In this document: piece after piece, positions 1-7,839 of the stretch
Layout: every line of letters begins with the position of its first letter
Position numbering within the stretch: position 1 is the stretch's first letter
Source of the DNA: Candidatus Brevundimonas phytovorans
GTDB lineage: Bacteria > Pseudomonadota > Alphaproteobacteria > Caulobacterales > Caulobacteraceae
Assembly: GCA_029203145.1 (NCBI GenBank)
Contig: CP119309.1
Coordinates: 3,063,001-3,127,000 of the forward strand
Direction of reading: 5' to 3'
Length of the DNA: 64,000 bases
Notes under the pieces: generated by a model
What the model saw: only the letters and a program-made list of their open reading frames with translations
Told to the model about the DNA's origin: nothing
The model's database searches: none
Program-made: the position numbers and the translations under genes

Positions 1-156
1 CGGAAAGCGGTTGTAGAGGGTCTGTTTCGACACCCCCGCCCGGCGCGCGATCTCGGTCATCGAGGCCTGGGCGCCCTTTTCGACAAACAGGTCCGAGGCC
101 GCCTGAAGGATGGCGGCGCTCTTGTGCTCGTCGACCTGACCGGGCGCGCGGGGCAT
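1..156 (-). CDS. TetR/AcrR family regulator, N-terminal part (cut by window edge)
   Basis: The 52 visible residues begin MPRAPGQ and contain a complete TetR-type helix-turn-helix: an ILQAASDLFVEKG helix followed by MTEIARRAGVSKQTLYNRF. The ligand-binding C-terminal part lies outside the window. Its ATG is 1 bp beyond the stop of the DHA2 transporter on the same strand, so it is the third gene of the efflux operon. TetR proteins in such operons usually repress their own pump and release DNA when the drug binds. The palindrome at 2892-2909 upstream of the operon is a natural operator candidate. Confidence 0.85.
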   Translation of the reverse strand, partial: MPRAPGQVDEHKSAAILQAASDLFVEKGAQASMTEIARRAGVSKQTLYNRFP

Positions 157-157
157 G

Positions 158-1747
158 TCAGTGCATCTCCGACGGTTCCGCCGAGGGGTTCGGCTTGCCG
201 GGCTTGGACAGCAGGGTGACGAAGGCGGCGCAGGCGCAGGCCACCGCCAGCAGGGCGAAGGCGTCGCCGAAGGCCAGGGTCGTCGCCTGACGCTGCAACA
301 TCCCATAGATGGCCTTCATCGCCGAGGCGTGCGGGTCGATGGAGCCTGAGAAGCGTTCGGCCATTCCGGCGATCAGGCCGCGCACGCCCGCATTGGTCTG
401 GTCGATGCCGCTGGTCAGCTCGACCATGTGCAGGGCCGTATTCTGGGTCAGGGAGGTGTTGAGGATGGCCAGACCGAAGGCGCCGCCGACATTGCGCGAC
501 AGGTTCACCAGCCCCGAGGCGTTCTTGACCATGTGCGGCGGCAGGGTGGACATGGTCACCTGCTGCGAGGCGATCATGGCGATCATGACGCCGCAGCCGC
601 GCACAGCCTGGACCGAGGCGAACTCCCAGAAGCCCCACTCTCCCGTCACCAGACGGGCGTCCCACATGCCCCAGGCGCACAGCATGAAGCCAAAGAACAT
701 CAGGATGCGCGGATCGACCTTGCGCACCAGGCGCCCGGCGAAGGGCGCGGTGGCGAACATGGCCAGACCTGAGACCACCATGGTGGTGCCGACCTCGGCC
801 GCCGAATAGTCGCGCACCCGTCCAAGAAACAGCGGCATCAGGAAGGTGCCGCCGAACAGGGCCGCCCCGACGATGAAGGTCATCACCACCCCGACCACGA
901 AGTTGCGGTTGGCGAAGGCGCGCAACTCCACGATCGGGTTGAAATAGGTCAGCGAGCGCCAGATGAAGGCCGGGCCGCAGATCGCCGCGACCACGCTGAG
1001 CAGCAGGATGTGATCGTCGGCCAGCCAGTCGTTCTTGGAGCCTTCCTCCAGCACGAATTGCAGGCTCATCAGGAAGGCGGCCATCAGGCCCAGGCCCCAC
1101 CAGTCGAAGCCCTTGGACAGGCTGGGGTCGCCCTTGTCGAAATGGGCGTAGCGGCTGACCAGAAAGAGGACCAGGACGCCGGGGAAGACGTTGATGAAGA
1201 AGAGCCAGCGCCAGCTGAGCGCCTCGGTCAGATGCCCGCCCAGGGTCGGGCCGACCGTGGGAGCCAGGGTGACGATCAGGCCCATGATGACGCTGGCGGT
1301 GACGCGCTTCTCCGGCGGAAAGGCGGTGAAGGCCACGGCGAAGACGGTCGGGATCATGGCCCCGCCGAGGAATCCCTGCAGCGCCCGGAAGAAGATCATC
1401 ATCTCCACCGACGATGACAGGCCGACGATCACGCTCATGGCCAGGAAGCCGGCGCAGGAGGCCAGGAACAGCTTCTGCGTGCCCCACAGCCGCGACAGGT
1501 ATCCCGACAAGGGGATCATCACGACCTCGGGGATCAGATAGGCGGTCTGAATCCAGCTGATCTCGTCGGCGGAGGCGCCGATCCCGGCCTGAATCTGGGG
1601 CAGGGAGGCGGCGACGATCTGGATGTCCAGAATGGCCATGAACTGGCCGATGACCATGCCGGCGAAGCCGAGCAGCAGGACGGTCCAGTTGATCTCGGGC
1701 TTGTCTGCGACCGCCGGGGCGTCCGCAGGAAGGACGCCGTCTCTCAC
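158..1747 (-). CDS. DHA2-family MFS multidrug efflux transporter (EmrB type)
   Basis: A 529-residue inner-membrane proton/drug antiporter. About 14 hydrophobic segments are visible, starting with LLLGFAGMVIGQFMAILDIQIV; the DIQIV stretch at the end of TM1 and the later GxxLGPTLGG-like segment (APTVGPTLGGHL) are typical of the 14-TM DHA2 group. The start is GTG and overlaps the TGA of the upstream HlyD gene (GTGA), indicating translational coupling. With the adaptor it should form an EmrAB-like pump that needs an outer-membrane TolC partner, not encoded here. The substrate cannot be told from sequence. Confidence 0.9.
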   Translation of the reverse strand: MRDGVLPADAPAVADKPEINWTVLLLGFAGMVIGQFMAILDIQIVAASLPQIQAGIGASADEISWIQTAYLIPEVVMIPLSGYLSRLWGTQKLFLASCAGFLAMSVIVGLSSSVEMMIFFRALQGFLGGAMIPTVFAVAFTAFPPEKRVTASVIMGLIVTLAPTVGPTLGGHLTEALSWRWLFFINVFPGVLVLFLVSRYAHFDKGDPSLSKGFDWWGLGLMAAFLMSLQFVLEEGSKNDWLADDHILLLSVVAAICGPAFIWRSLTYFNPIVELRAFANRNFVVGVVMTFIVGAALFGGTFLMPLFLGRVRDYSAAEVGTTMVVSGLAMFATAPFAGRLVRKVDPRILMFFGFMLCAWGMWDARLVTGEWGFWEFASVQAVRGCGVMIAMIASQQVTMSTLPPHMVKNASGLVNLSRNVGGAFGLAILNTSLTQNTALHMVELTSGIDQTNAGVRGLIAGMAERFSGSIDPHASAMKAIYGMLQRQATTLAFGDAFALLAVACACAAFVTLLSKPGKPNPSAEPSEMH

Positions 1748-2856
1748 CGACCCGTGTCCAGAGAGGCGACGGCCACCTGACTCAGATGGGCGTCGGCGAA
1801 GGCGGCGCCGCCCTGGCTCTTGAGATCCACCTTGACCTCGACCGAAAGACCGGGGCGCAGGGCGATGGGCTCGCCCGAGGCGCGGCGGTCGACGACGATG
1901 CGGACGGGCACGCGCTGGGTGATCTTGGTGAAGTTGCCGGTGGCGTTCTCGACCGGGATCAGGGCGAACTCCGAGCCCGTGGCCGGGGCGAAGCTGTCGA
2001 TGTGGCCGACGATGGACTGGCCGGGGAAGGCGTCGGCCTTGATCTCGACCTGCTGGCCCAGGCGCATCCGGCCCACCTGGGTCTCCTTGAAGTTGGCGAC
2101 GACATAGGTGTCCTGCAGCGGCACGATCGACATCATCTGTCCGCCGGCCTGGACCACCTGGCCGACGCGCACGCCGCGGGCGCCGACGACCCCGGCCACG
2201 GGGGCGCGGATGACGGTGCGGTCCAGGGTCAGCTGGGCCTGTTCGACCAGGGCGCGAGCCTGTTCGACCGCGGCGACGCTCTGGTTGCGGGTCGAGCCGA
2301 GCACGGTCGAGGCGCGCTGTTCAGCGGTCAGAGCAGCCTGGGCCTGGGCGACCGAGGCGCGGGCGGTGGCGGCGGTGGCGCGCTGGGTCTCGATCCGCTG
2401 TTGCGACACCCAGCCCTGGGCGGCCAGCTTGCCGTAGCGGTCGACCTCGGCGTGGGCCAGACCGGCCTGGGCCTGAGCCTGGGTCACGGCGGCGGCCTTT
2501 TCGGCGATGGTGGCCTGTTCCTGTTCGGCGCGGGCGTCGACATTGGCCACGGCGGCGGTCAGGGCGGCCAGGTTGGCCTGGGCCTGGGCCAGGGCGGCGC
2601 GGGCGTCGGCGTCGTCCAGACGGGCCAGGATCTGCCCGGCCTCGACGCGCTGGTTGTCCTTGACCAGGACCTCGATCACCGCGCCGCTGATGCGCGGGCT
2701 GACCAGAACCGTATCGGCCTGGACGAAGGCGTTGTCGGTCGCCTCCCAGCGTTGTTTGCCCTGCCACCAGAAGACGCCTCCGACGAGGAGGGCGACGACG
2801 ACGACGCCGCCGACGATCAGGGGCAGGCGTTTCTTGAGAGGGGCGGGGAGGGCCAT
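1744..2856 (-). CDS. HlyD/EmrA-type membrane fusion protein
   Basis: A 370-residue periplasmic adaptor. It has a short cytoplasmic N-terminus, one membrane anchor (about residues 11-30, LPLIVGGVVVVALLVGGVFWW), then the lipoyl-like half motif ATDNAFVQADTVLVSPRISG, a long Ala/Gln-rich coiled coil (about residues 85-195), and the second lipoyl half (VIRAPVAGVVGARGVRVGQ) followed by beta-barrel domains. The ATG at 2856 directly precedes the charged N-terminus and anchor; longer readings of the frame run into the divergent nth region. First gene of the operon with the DHA2 pump. Confidence 0.9.
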   Translation of the reverse strand: MALPAPLKKRLPLIVGGVVVVALLVGGVFWWQGKQRWEATDNAFVQADTVLVSPRISGAVIEVLVKDNQRVEAGQILARLDDADARAALAQAQANLAALTAAVANVDARAEQEQATIAEKAAAVTQAQAQAGLAHAEVDRYGKLAAQGWVSQQRIETQRATAATARASVAQAQAALTAEQRASTVLGSTRNQSVAAVEQARALVEQAQLTLDRTVIRAPVAGVVGARGVRVGQVVQAGGQMMSIVPLQDTYVVANFKETQVGRMRLGQQVEIKADAFPGQSIVGHIDSFAPATGSEFALIPVENATGNFTKITQRVPVRIVVDRRASGEPIALRPGLSVEVKVDLKSQGGAAFADAHLSQVAVASLDTGR

Positions 2857-2891
2857 GGGGGAGACAGCTCGCTTCGATTTCGGGCCGTAAA

Positions 2892-2909
2892 ATGGACAGG
2901 TGCGTCCAT
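2892..2909. promoter_or_regulatory. Putative TetR operator of the efflux operon
   Basis: An inverted repeat with 6-bp arms, ATGGAC and GTCCAT, separated by 6 bp and flanked by A/T-rich bases, lies 35 bp upstream of the HlyD start in the divergent gap with nth. Its size and place suit a TetR dimer. The link to the regulator at 1-156 is inferred. Confidence 0.5.
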
Positions 2910-2994
2910 AAATCAAGAGGCGGCTGCGCGATTTCGTCGCACCGTGTCGATTCCGCCCGGTTGACCTGCGCCCGCCGGGAGGCGAAGCGAAGAT

Positions 2995-3750
2995 ATGGCT
3001 GCTCGTCCCCGTTCCCCCTCCAAGGCTGTCCGTGCTGGCCTGACGCCGCCCAAGGGCAAGCGATCGCGCGCGCCGAAGACGGCGCCGGTCGGGGCGGTGA
3101 TCGGCTGGCCGCCGGACGAGGACCGGGTCGAGGAGATCTTTGTCCGCCTGTCGGGGGTCATGCCCGACCCCAAGACCGAGCTGGATTTCGTCAATCCCTA
3201 CACCCTGGTGGTGGCCGTCGCCCTGTCGGCCCAGGCGACCGACGTGGGAGTCAACAAGGCGACCAAGGCGCTGTTCGCCGTCGCCGACACGCCGCAGAAG
3301 ATGCTGGCCCTGGGCGAGGAGGGGCTGATCCCGCTGATTTCCTCCATCGGCCTCTATCGCACCAAGGCGAGGAACGTCATCGCCGCAGCCCGGATGCTGG
3401 TCGAGCAGCACGGCGGCGAGGTCCCGCTGAACCGCGCCGACCTTCAGGCCCTGCCCGGCGTAGGGCGCAAGACCGCCAGCGTGGTGCTGAACGAACTGGG
3501 CATCGAGCCGGCCATTGCGGTGGACACCCACGTCTTTCGCGTCTCGCATCGGCTGGGGCTGGCCAACGCCGCGACGCCGGACAAGGTGGAGGCGCAGTTG
3601 CACAAGGTCGTGCCCGAGGCCTGGCTGCCGAAGGCGCACCACTGGCTGATCCTGCATGGGCGCTACACCTGCCTGGCGCAGCGGCCCAAGTGTGCGGCCT
3701 GCGTGATCGCCGACCTGTGCCCGTCGCGGGCGGCGTTCACAGGGATCTGA
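2995..3750 (+). CDS. nth: Endonuclease III (DNA glycosylase/AP lyase)
   Basis: A 251-residue base-excision repair enzyme that removes oxidised pyrimidines and nicks abasic sites. Visible are the helix-hairpin-helix LPGVGRKTA (residues 153-161), the Schiff-base lysine K159, the catalytic aspartate D177 in VDTHVFR, and the [4Fe-4S] ligands C226, C233, C236 and C242 with the classic C-x6-C-x2-C-x5-C spacing. The first ~40 residues are a basic, proline-rich extension longer than in E. coli Nth. It stands alone, divergent from the efflux operon and followed by a long intergenic palindrome. Confidence 0.96.
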   Translation: MAARPRSPSKAVRAGLTPPKGKRSRAPKTAPVGAVIGWPPDEDRVEEIFVRLSGVMPDPKTELDFVNPYTLVVAVALSAQATDVGVNKATKALFAVADTPQKMLALGEEGLIPLISSIGLYRTKARNVIAAARMLVEQHGGEVPLNRADLQALPGVGRKTASVVLNELGIEPAIAVDTHVFRVSHRLGLANAATPDKVEAQLHKVVPEAWLPKAHHWLILHGRYTCLAQRPKCAACVIADLCPSRAAFTGI

Positions 3751-3762
3751 GCAATCCCTTTT

Positions 3763-3910
3763 CGTCATCCTCCGGCGCCCGCAGGGCGACCGGGGGACCC
3801 AGCGGCGCCGAAGGCGATCTTTCTTACGAAGCGGCTGTGACAGGGTCGCGCTCGCGCGCGCCGCTGGGTCCCCCGGTCTGCGCGGCTACGCCGCTTGCCG
3901 GAGGATGACG
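3763..3910. repeat. Long intergenic palindrome, family E (copy 1)
   Basis: A 148-bp element begins CGTCATCCTCCGG and ends with its complement CCGGAGGATGACG. It holds a nested inverted repeat of about 21 bp (GACCGGGGGACCCAGCGG... against its complement). It fills the gap between convergent nth and the ATP-grasp gene and could act as a bidirectional terminator. Related elements lie at 7777, 8633, 12901 and 51366. Confidence 0.75.
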
Positions 3911-3919
3911 GAAGATAAT

Positions 3920-4810
3920 TTACAGCCCCAGCCGATCCGCCACGGCGCGGCCAAACCGCGCGCCGGCCTCGGGGGCGGCGCTGAGATAGAAGTCGGGCTC
4001 GATCAGTTCGGCCTCCATCAGCAGCCACTGGCCGTCGGCGTCGGGCACCATGTCGATGCGGGCGTAGAGAAGCGGCTCGTCGATGGCGGCCAGCGTGCGC
4101 TCGGCCAGAGCCAGCGCGCCCTCGGGGGCCTGATCCAGACGCTGATACTGGCCGCCGTACTGGACCTGGATGCGGAACTCGTCGGCGTGGGCCGGGCGCT
4201 TGTTGACGACGTGGCTCAGCTCGCCGCCGAAGAAGAGCAACGAGGTTTCGCCTGCCGTGCCGATGGTCGGCAGGAAGGGCTGGATCATGGCGCCGCCTTC
4301 CGGCGCCTCGGTCAGCACCTCTTCCAGCAGATCGCCAGCCGCCACCTTCAGCGTCCGCCAGGCGCCGCCGGACACGGTCGGCTTGACGATCAGTTGCTCG
4401 GCGCCGGTGGCGGCGAAGGCGGCCTCGACCACGGCGGGGCTGGCGTGGTCGGTCCAGATGGTCGGCGGGATGGCCACGCCCTTCTCCGCCAGCCTGGCCA
4501 GATAGCGCTTGTCGGAGTTCCAGCGCAGCACCTCGGCAGGATTGGCCAGGGGCGCGCCCGCCTCGGCCCAGGTGGCGCAGGCCTGCATCCAGGCGGCGTG
4601 GTCGCGGTGGTAGCCCCAGACGATCAGCGGCAGGACCAGGGGAAAGTCCATCAGGCCGTGGGCGCTCTCGACATGATCGGTCCAGGGCGTGGGTCGAGCC
4701 TTGACGCCCGCCGTGGCCAGGGCCGCCGCCAGCCGGTCCAGCACGCCCGGCCATTGTCCGGCGTAGGAGGGGTCAGCGGGATCAGGGGTCAGGACGGCGA
4801 CGTCGGTCAT
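3920..4810 (-). CDS. ATP-grasp domain protein, glutathione-synthetase/RimK-like
   Basis: A 296-residue soluble protein with an ATP-grasp layout: WNSDKRYLARLAEKGVAIPPT opens the ATP-binding half, QLIVKPTVSGGAWRTLKV gives the nucleotide lysine and flexible Gly-rich loop, IQPFLPTIGTAGETSLLFFGGELSHVVNKRP is the central strand pair, and LLMEAELIEPDFYL carries the metal-binding acidic residues (E-x-E-L-I-E-P). The family joins a carboxylate to an amine or thiol through an acyl phosphate. The substrate is not identifiable; it is shorter than true glutathione synthetase and no biosynthetic partner is adjacent. Divergent from the PfkB kinase. Confidence 0.8.
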   Translation of the reverse strand: MTDVAVLTPDPADPSYAGQWPGVLDRLAAALATAGVKARPTPWTDHVESAHGLMDFPLVLPLIVWGYHRDHAAWMQACATWAEAGAPLANPAEVLRWNSDKRYLARLAEKGVAIPPTIWTDHASPAVVEAAFAATGAEQLIVKPTVSGGAWRTLKVAAGDLLEEVLTEAPEGGAMIQPFLPTIGTAGETSLLFFGGELSHVVNKRPAHADEFRIQVQYGGQYQRLDQAPEGALALAERTLAAIDEPLLYARIDMVPDADGQWLLMEAELIEPDFYLSAAPEAGARFGRAVADRLGL

Positions 4811-4907
4811 GCAGGCGGCTCCTTGAAGGGACCTGCATAGGCTGTTTTCGCGGGCCTCGAAAAGCCCGGCGCTGGCGTCAGGACCGTTCGCCCGCTATGG
4901 GGCGCGC

Positions 4908-5933
4908 ATGACCCAGACCGCCATCTCCTCCGCCCGCTTCGACGTCTGCGCCGTCGGCAACGCCATCGTCGACGTGCTGAGCCCGTGCGAGCCCGCCTTC
5001 CTCGACGCGCACAAGCTGGTCGCCGGCTCGATGCAGCTGGTCGACGAAGATCAGAGCGCCATGCTCTATGACGCCATGGCGGCGGGGGTCGAGGCCTCGG
5101 GCGGGTCGGCCGGCAACACCGTGGCGGGCGTCGGCTCGTTCGGCGGTCGCGCCGCCTATATCGGCAAGGTGGCCGAGGACACGCTGGGCGAGGTCTTCAG
5201 CCACGACATCCGCGCCGCCGGCGTCCACTTCGACACCCCGGTTCTGGAAGGCGGCGCCGGTTCGGGCTTCGGCACCGGCCGCTGCCTGATCAACGTCACG
5301 CCCGACGCCCAGCGCACCATGTGCACCTTCCTCGGCGCCGCCAACCAGCTGACCACGGCCGACATCGACGCCGACCTGATCGGCGCCAGCGAGATCGTCT
5401 ATCTGGAAGGCTATCTGTTCGACCCGGCCCCGGCCCGCGCCGCCTTCGAGGCCGCCGCCGCCGCCGCCCATGCGGCGGGCCGCAAGGTCGCCATCACCCT
5501 GTCGGACAGCTTCGTCGTCCACCGCTGGCGCGCCGAACTGCTGGCCTTCATCGAAGCCTCGGCGGACATCGTTCTGGCCAATGAGGGCGAACTGCACGCC
5601 CTGTTCGAGACCGAGGACTTCGACACTGCCGCCGCCCATCTGGGCCGCATCGTCGAGGTCGCTGCCGTGACGCGCGGCGCCGCCGGCTCGGTGCTGTTCC
5701 GTGGCGACGAGCGGGTCGAGATCGCCGCCTTCCCCGTCGACAAGGTCGTCGACACCACGGGGGCGGGCGACCAGTACGCCGCCGGCGTCCTGCTGGGTCT
5801 GGCGCGCGGCCTGTCGCTGGCCGAGGCCGGAGCCCTGGGTTCGCTGGCCGCCTCGGAAGTCATCGCCCACTGGGGCCCGCGTCCGATGGTCAAGCTGGAG
5901 GCCCTGGCGGCTCAGCACGGCCTCACGCTCTGA
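4908..5933 (+). CDS. PfkB-family carbohydrate/adenosine kinase
   Basis: A 341-residue ribokinase-fold kinase. The N-terminal signature FDVCAVGNAIVDVLSP, the Gly-rich GGSAGNTVAGVGSFGGRAAYIGKV region and the C-terminal anion-hole motif DTTGAGDQYAAG (residues 282-293, catalytic base D288) are all present. The wording matches the alphaproteobacterial proteins usually annotated as adenosine kinase or sugar kinase, so nucleoside phosphorylation is likely but unproven. The ccm genes follow on the same strand after an 18-bp duplication at the stop codon. Confidence 0.88.
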   Translation: MTQTAISSARFDVCAVGNAIVDVLSPCEPAFLDAHKLVAGSMQLVDEDQSAMLYDAMAAGVEASGGSAGNTVAGVGSFGGRAAYIGKVAEDTLGEVFSHDIRAAGVHFDTPVLEGGAGSGFGTGRCLINVTPDAQRTMCTFLGAANQLTTADIDADLIGASEIVYLEGYLFDPAPARAAFEAAAAAAHAAGRKVAITLSDSFVVHRWRAELLAFIEASADIVLANEGELHALFETEDFDTAAAHLGRIVEVAAVTRGAAGSVLFRGDERVEIAAFPVDKVVDTTGAGDQYAAGVLLGLARGLSLAEAGALGSLAASEVIAHWGPRPMVKLEALAAQHGLTL

Positions 5934-5959
5934 TCGCGGCCCAAGCTCTGATCGCGGCC
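5927..5959 (+). repeat. 18-bp tandem duplication over a stop codon
   Basis: GCTCTGATCGCGGCC occurs at 5927 and again 18 bp later at 5945. The first copy contains the PfkB kinase stop codon, so the second lies just outside the gene. It looks like a simple slippage duplication. Confidence 0.7.
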
Positions 5960-6011
5960 AGGCGCCACGCGCGGCTTGCCGTTCCCCGTCGCGCCGCGTA
6001 ATCGGCGGACC

Positions 6012-6731
6012 ATGTTCGGCCTCGCCAATCCCGACCGCTTCATGCGCTTCACCCGCCCGGTCACGCCGGTTCTGTGGGGGCTGGCGGTCGTCCTGCTGGC
6101 CGTGGGGACCTGGCTCAGCTTTACCGCCCCCGCCGACTATCAGCAGGGCGACACGGTGCGGATCATGTTCATCCATGTGCCCGCCGCGACCCTGGGGCTG
6201 GGCGCCTATGCGGCGCTGGGCGTGTCCAGCTTCTTCGCCCTGGTGTTTCGTCACCCGCTGGCCGACGCCGCCGCCCGCGCCGCCGCCCTGCCGGGCGCGG
6301 TGCTGACGGGTCTGGCCCTGATCACCGGTTCGCTGTGGGGCCAGCCCATGTGGGGGACCTGGTGGGTGTGGGACGCGCGGCTGACCAGCGTGCTGGTGCT
6401 GTTCCTGTTCTACCTCGGCTACATGGCCCTGCGCGCCTCGATCGACGATGAGCAAAAAGCTGGCCGCGCCGCGGCGGTGCTCGGTCTGGTCGGGCTGATC
6501 AACCTGCCCATCGTCAAGTTCTCGGTCGACTGGTGGAACACCCTGCATCAGCCGGCCTCGTTGCTGCGCGCGGGCGGGACCAGTCTGGACCCGGCCTACC
6601 TTACGCCCCTGCTGACCATGATGGCGGCCTACGGGATGCTGTTCGGGGCCATCTGGGTGACGTCGATCCGTACCGAGGTGCGTCGTCGCCGCGTCCTGTC
6701 CTTACGCGCCCGCGCCGCCCAAGAAGCCTGA
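6012..6731 (+). CDS. ccmC: Heme exporter/CcmC-type cytochrome c maturation protein
   Basis: A 239-residue inner-membrane protein of the heme-handling family. Six hydrophobic segments are visible, with the tryptophan-rich periplasmic heme-binding signature WGQPMWGTWWVWDARLTS near residues 110-127, and histidines before and after it (FIHVPAAT and WWNTLHQPAS) in the positions expected of heme ligands. CcmC passes heme to CcmE. I chose the ATG at 6012 over an upstream TTG because it opens directly on FGLANPDRFMRF, the usual CcmC beginning. First of three ccm genes; ccmA and ccmB are not next to it. Confidence 0.95.
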   Translation: MFGLANPDRFMRFTRPVTPVLWGLAVVLLAVGTWLSFTAPADYQQGDTVRIMFIHVPAATLGLGAYAALGVSSFFALVFRHPLADAAARAAALPGAVLTGLALITGSLWGQPMWGTWWVWDARLTSVLVLFLFYLGYMALRASIDDEQKAGRAAAVLGLVGLINLPIVKFSVDWWNTLHQPASLLRAGGTSLDPAYLTPLLTMMAAYGMLFGAIWVTSIRTEVRRRRVLSLRARAAQEA

Positions 6732-6742
6732 AGGAGACGCCG

Positions 6743-6895
6743 ATGCTGGATCTCGACATGAGCCCCTACGGCGTCTTCGTCTGGTCGTCCTGGGCGATCA
6801 GCGCGGTGGCGCTCGCGGCCATTTCGATCCGCGCCCTGGTCGCCGCCCGGCGCTGGAAGCGCGAGCTGGCGCGTCTGGAAGAGACGCGCAAATGA
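6743..6895 (+). CDS. ccmD: CcmD, small heme-export accessory protein
   Basis: Only 50 residues: MLDLDMSPYGVFVW, one membrane helix (WAISAVALAAISIRALV), then a basic tail (AARRWKRELARLEETRK). This one-helix-plus-charged-tail plan, placed between ccmC and the thiol-disulfide gene, defines CcmD, which helps release holo-CcmE from CcmABC. A ribosome binding site AAGGAG lies 6 bp upstream of the ATG, and the TGA overlaps the next ATG (ATGA). Confidence 0.9.
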   Translation: MLDLDMSPYGVFVWSSWAISAVALAAISIRALVAARRWKRELARLEETRK

Positions 6896-7452
6896 ACCGC
6901 TGGTTCGCCCTGATCCCCATCGCCGCGCTGGCCGCCCTGGGCGTTTTCATGATGATCCAGCTGGGCCACCTGTCCGGCGCGCCGGGCGAGGGCCGGTCCT
7001 ACAAGCCCGACGCCCTGGTCGGTCAGCCCATCCCGCAAACGGTCCTGCCCATCCTGCAAGGCGACGTGGAGACCGATCAGCGTCTGGACCTGAAGACGGC
7101 GGGCGTCGGCAAGCCGATGATCGTCAACCTGTTCGCCAGCTGGTGCGCGCCCTGCCGGCTGGAGCATCCGCAGCTGCTGAAGCTGAAGGCCCAGGGCGTC
7201 AACGTCGTCGGCGTGGCTTACAAGGACGACCCCATCGCCACCCGCGCCTTCCTCGACGAACTGGGCGATCCCTATGCCCTCGTGCTGGTGGACCGCGAGG
7301 GGCGGGCGGGGCTGGACTTCGGCGTCTCGGGCGTGCCCGAGAGCTTTGCGGTGGACGCCTACGGCACCATCGTCGCCAAGTCGTCGGGACCGATCCTGAC
7401 CGAGGCTGATCTGCAGAAGCTGGTCGACGCGCTGAAGACGCCGGTTCGGTAG
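6892..7452 (+). CDS. ccmG: Thiol:disulfide interchange protein CcmG/DsbE
   Basis: A 186-residue periplasmic thioredoxin-like protein with an N-terminal membrane anchor (LIPIAALAALGVFMMIQLG). The redox motif WCAPC has cysteines at C85 and C88, and the GVSGVPESF segment carries the cis-proline loop (GVPE) typical of CcmG. It reduces apocytochrome c cysteines before heme attachment. Its ATG overlaps the ccmD stop, so the three ccm genes form one transcription unit. Confidence 0.95.
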   Translation: MNRWFALIPIAALAALGVFMMIQLGHLSGAPGEGRSYKPDALVGQPIPQTVLPILQGDVETDQRLDLKTAGVGKPMIVNLFASWCAPCRLEHPQLLKLKAQGVNVVGVAYKDDPIATRAFLDELGDPYALVLVDREGRAGLDFGVSGVPESFAVDAYGTIVAKSSGPILTEADLQKLVDALKTPVR

Positions 7453-7475
7453 AGCGACCTCGGCGCGAAACACGG

Positions 7476-7492
7476 TGAATCGCGCATTAACC
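7476..7492 (+). promoter_or_regulatory. Near-consensus CtrA-binding box
   Basis: TGAA, 7 bp, then TTAACC matches the Caulobacter CtrA consensus TTAA-N7-TTAA(C) with one mismatch. It lies 33 bp before the ATG of the small gene at 7525, the usual place for a CtrA-activated promoter. Binding is inferred from the motif only. Confidence 0.5.
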
Positions 7493-7524
7493 ATATCTAG
7501 ACCGTTTGAGCGGATCGTCGGCCC

Positions 7525-7764
7525 ATGTCCGCGATTCCTTCAGACCGCCCGGCCTTCCCGCCTCCCGCAGGCGGCGCGGCCCATGCCTTGAGAACCTCCC
7601 AGTCCGCCTTCTTCCGCGCGGCCATGGGGATCAGCGCGCCGACGCCCGCCGCCGCTCCGGTTCAGGCGCGGGCGGACACGCCGGTGCGGTCGGTGCAGAC
7701 GCAGGAGCCGCCCTCGGCCACGCGCTATCAGCGGCCGGGCTCGCTGCTGGATATCCGGGTCTGA
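7525..7764 (+). CDS. Small proline/alanine-rich protein of unknown function
   Basis: A 79-residue protein, MSAIPSDRPAFPPP... ending RYQRPGSLLDIRV. It is rich in Pro and Ala, has no membrane helix or signal peptide and looks partly disordered; the ending has the look of a short linear motif. GC-biased third positions in this frame and a CtrA-like box 33 bp upstream support it as a real, possibly cell-cycle-controlled gene. A competing frame begins at 7506 but is Arg-rich and shadow-like. No function can be assigned. Confidence 0.6.
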   Translation: MSAIPSDRPAFPPPAGGAAHALRTSQSAFFRAAMGISAPTPAAAPVQARADTPVRSVQTQEPPSATRYQRPGSLLDIRV

Positions 7765-7776
7765 CCCCATAACAAC

Positions 7777-7833
7777 CGTCACCCTCGGGCTTGTCCCGAA
7801 CGATGGGCCCTCGGGACACGCCCGAGGGTGACG
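7777..7833. repeat. Intergenic palindrome, family E (short copy 2)
   Basis: A 57-bp element: CGTCACCCTCGGGC at the left, GCCCGAGGGTGACG at the right, with the nested pair GTCCCGA/TCGGGAC. It lies between the convergent small gene and the MarR gene and probably terminates both. Confidence 0.7.
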
Positions 7834-7839
7834 AGGGGG

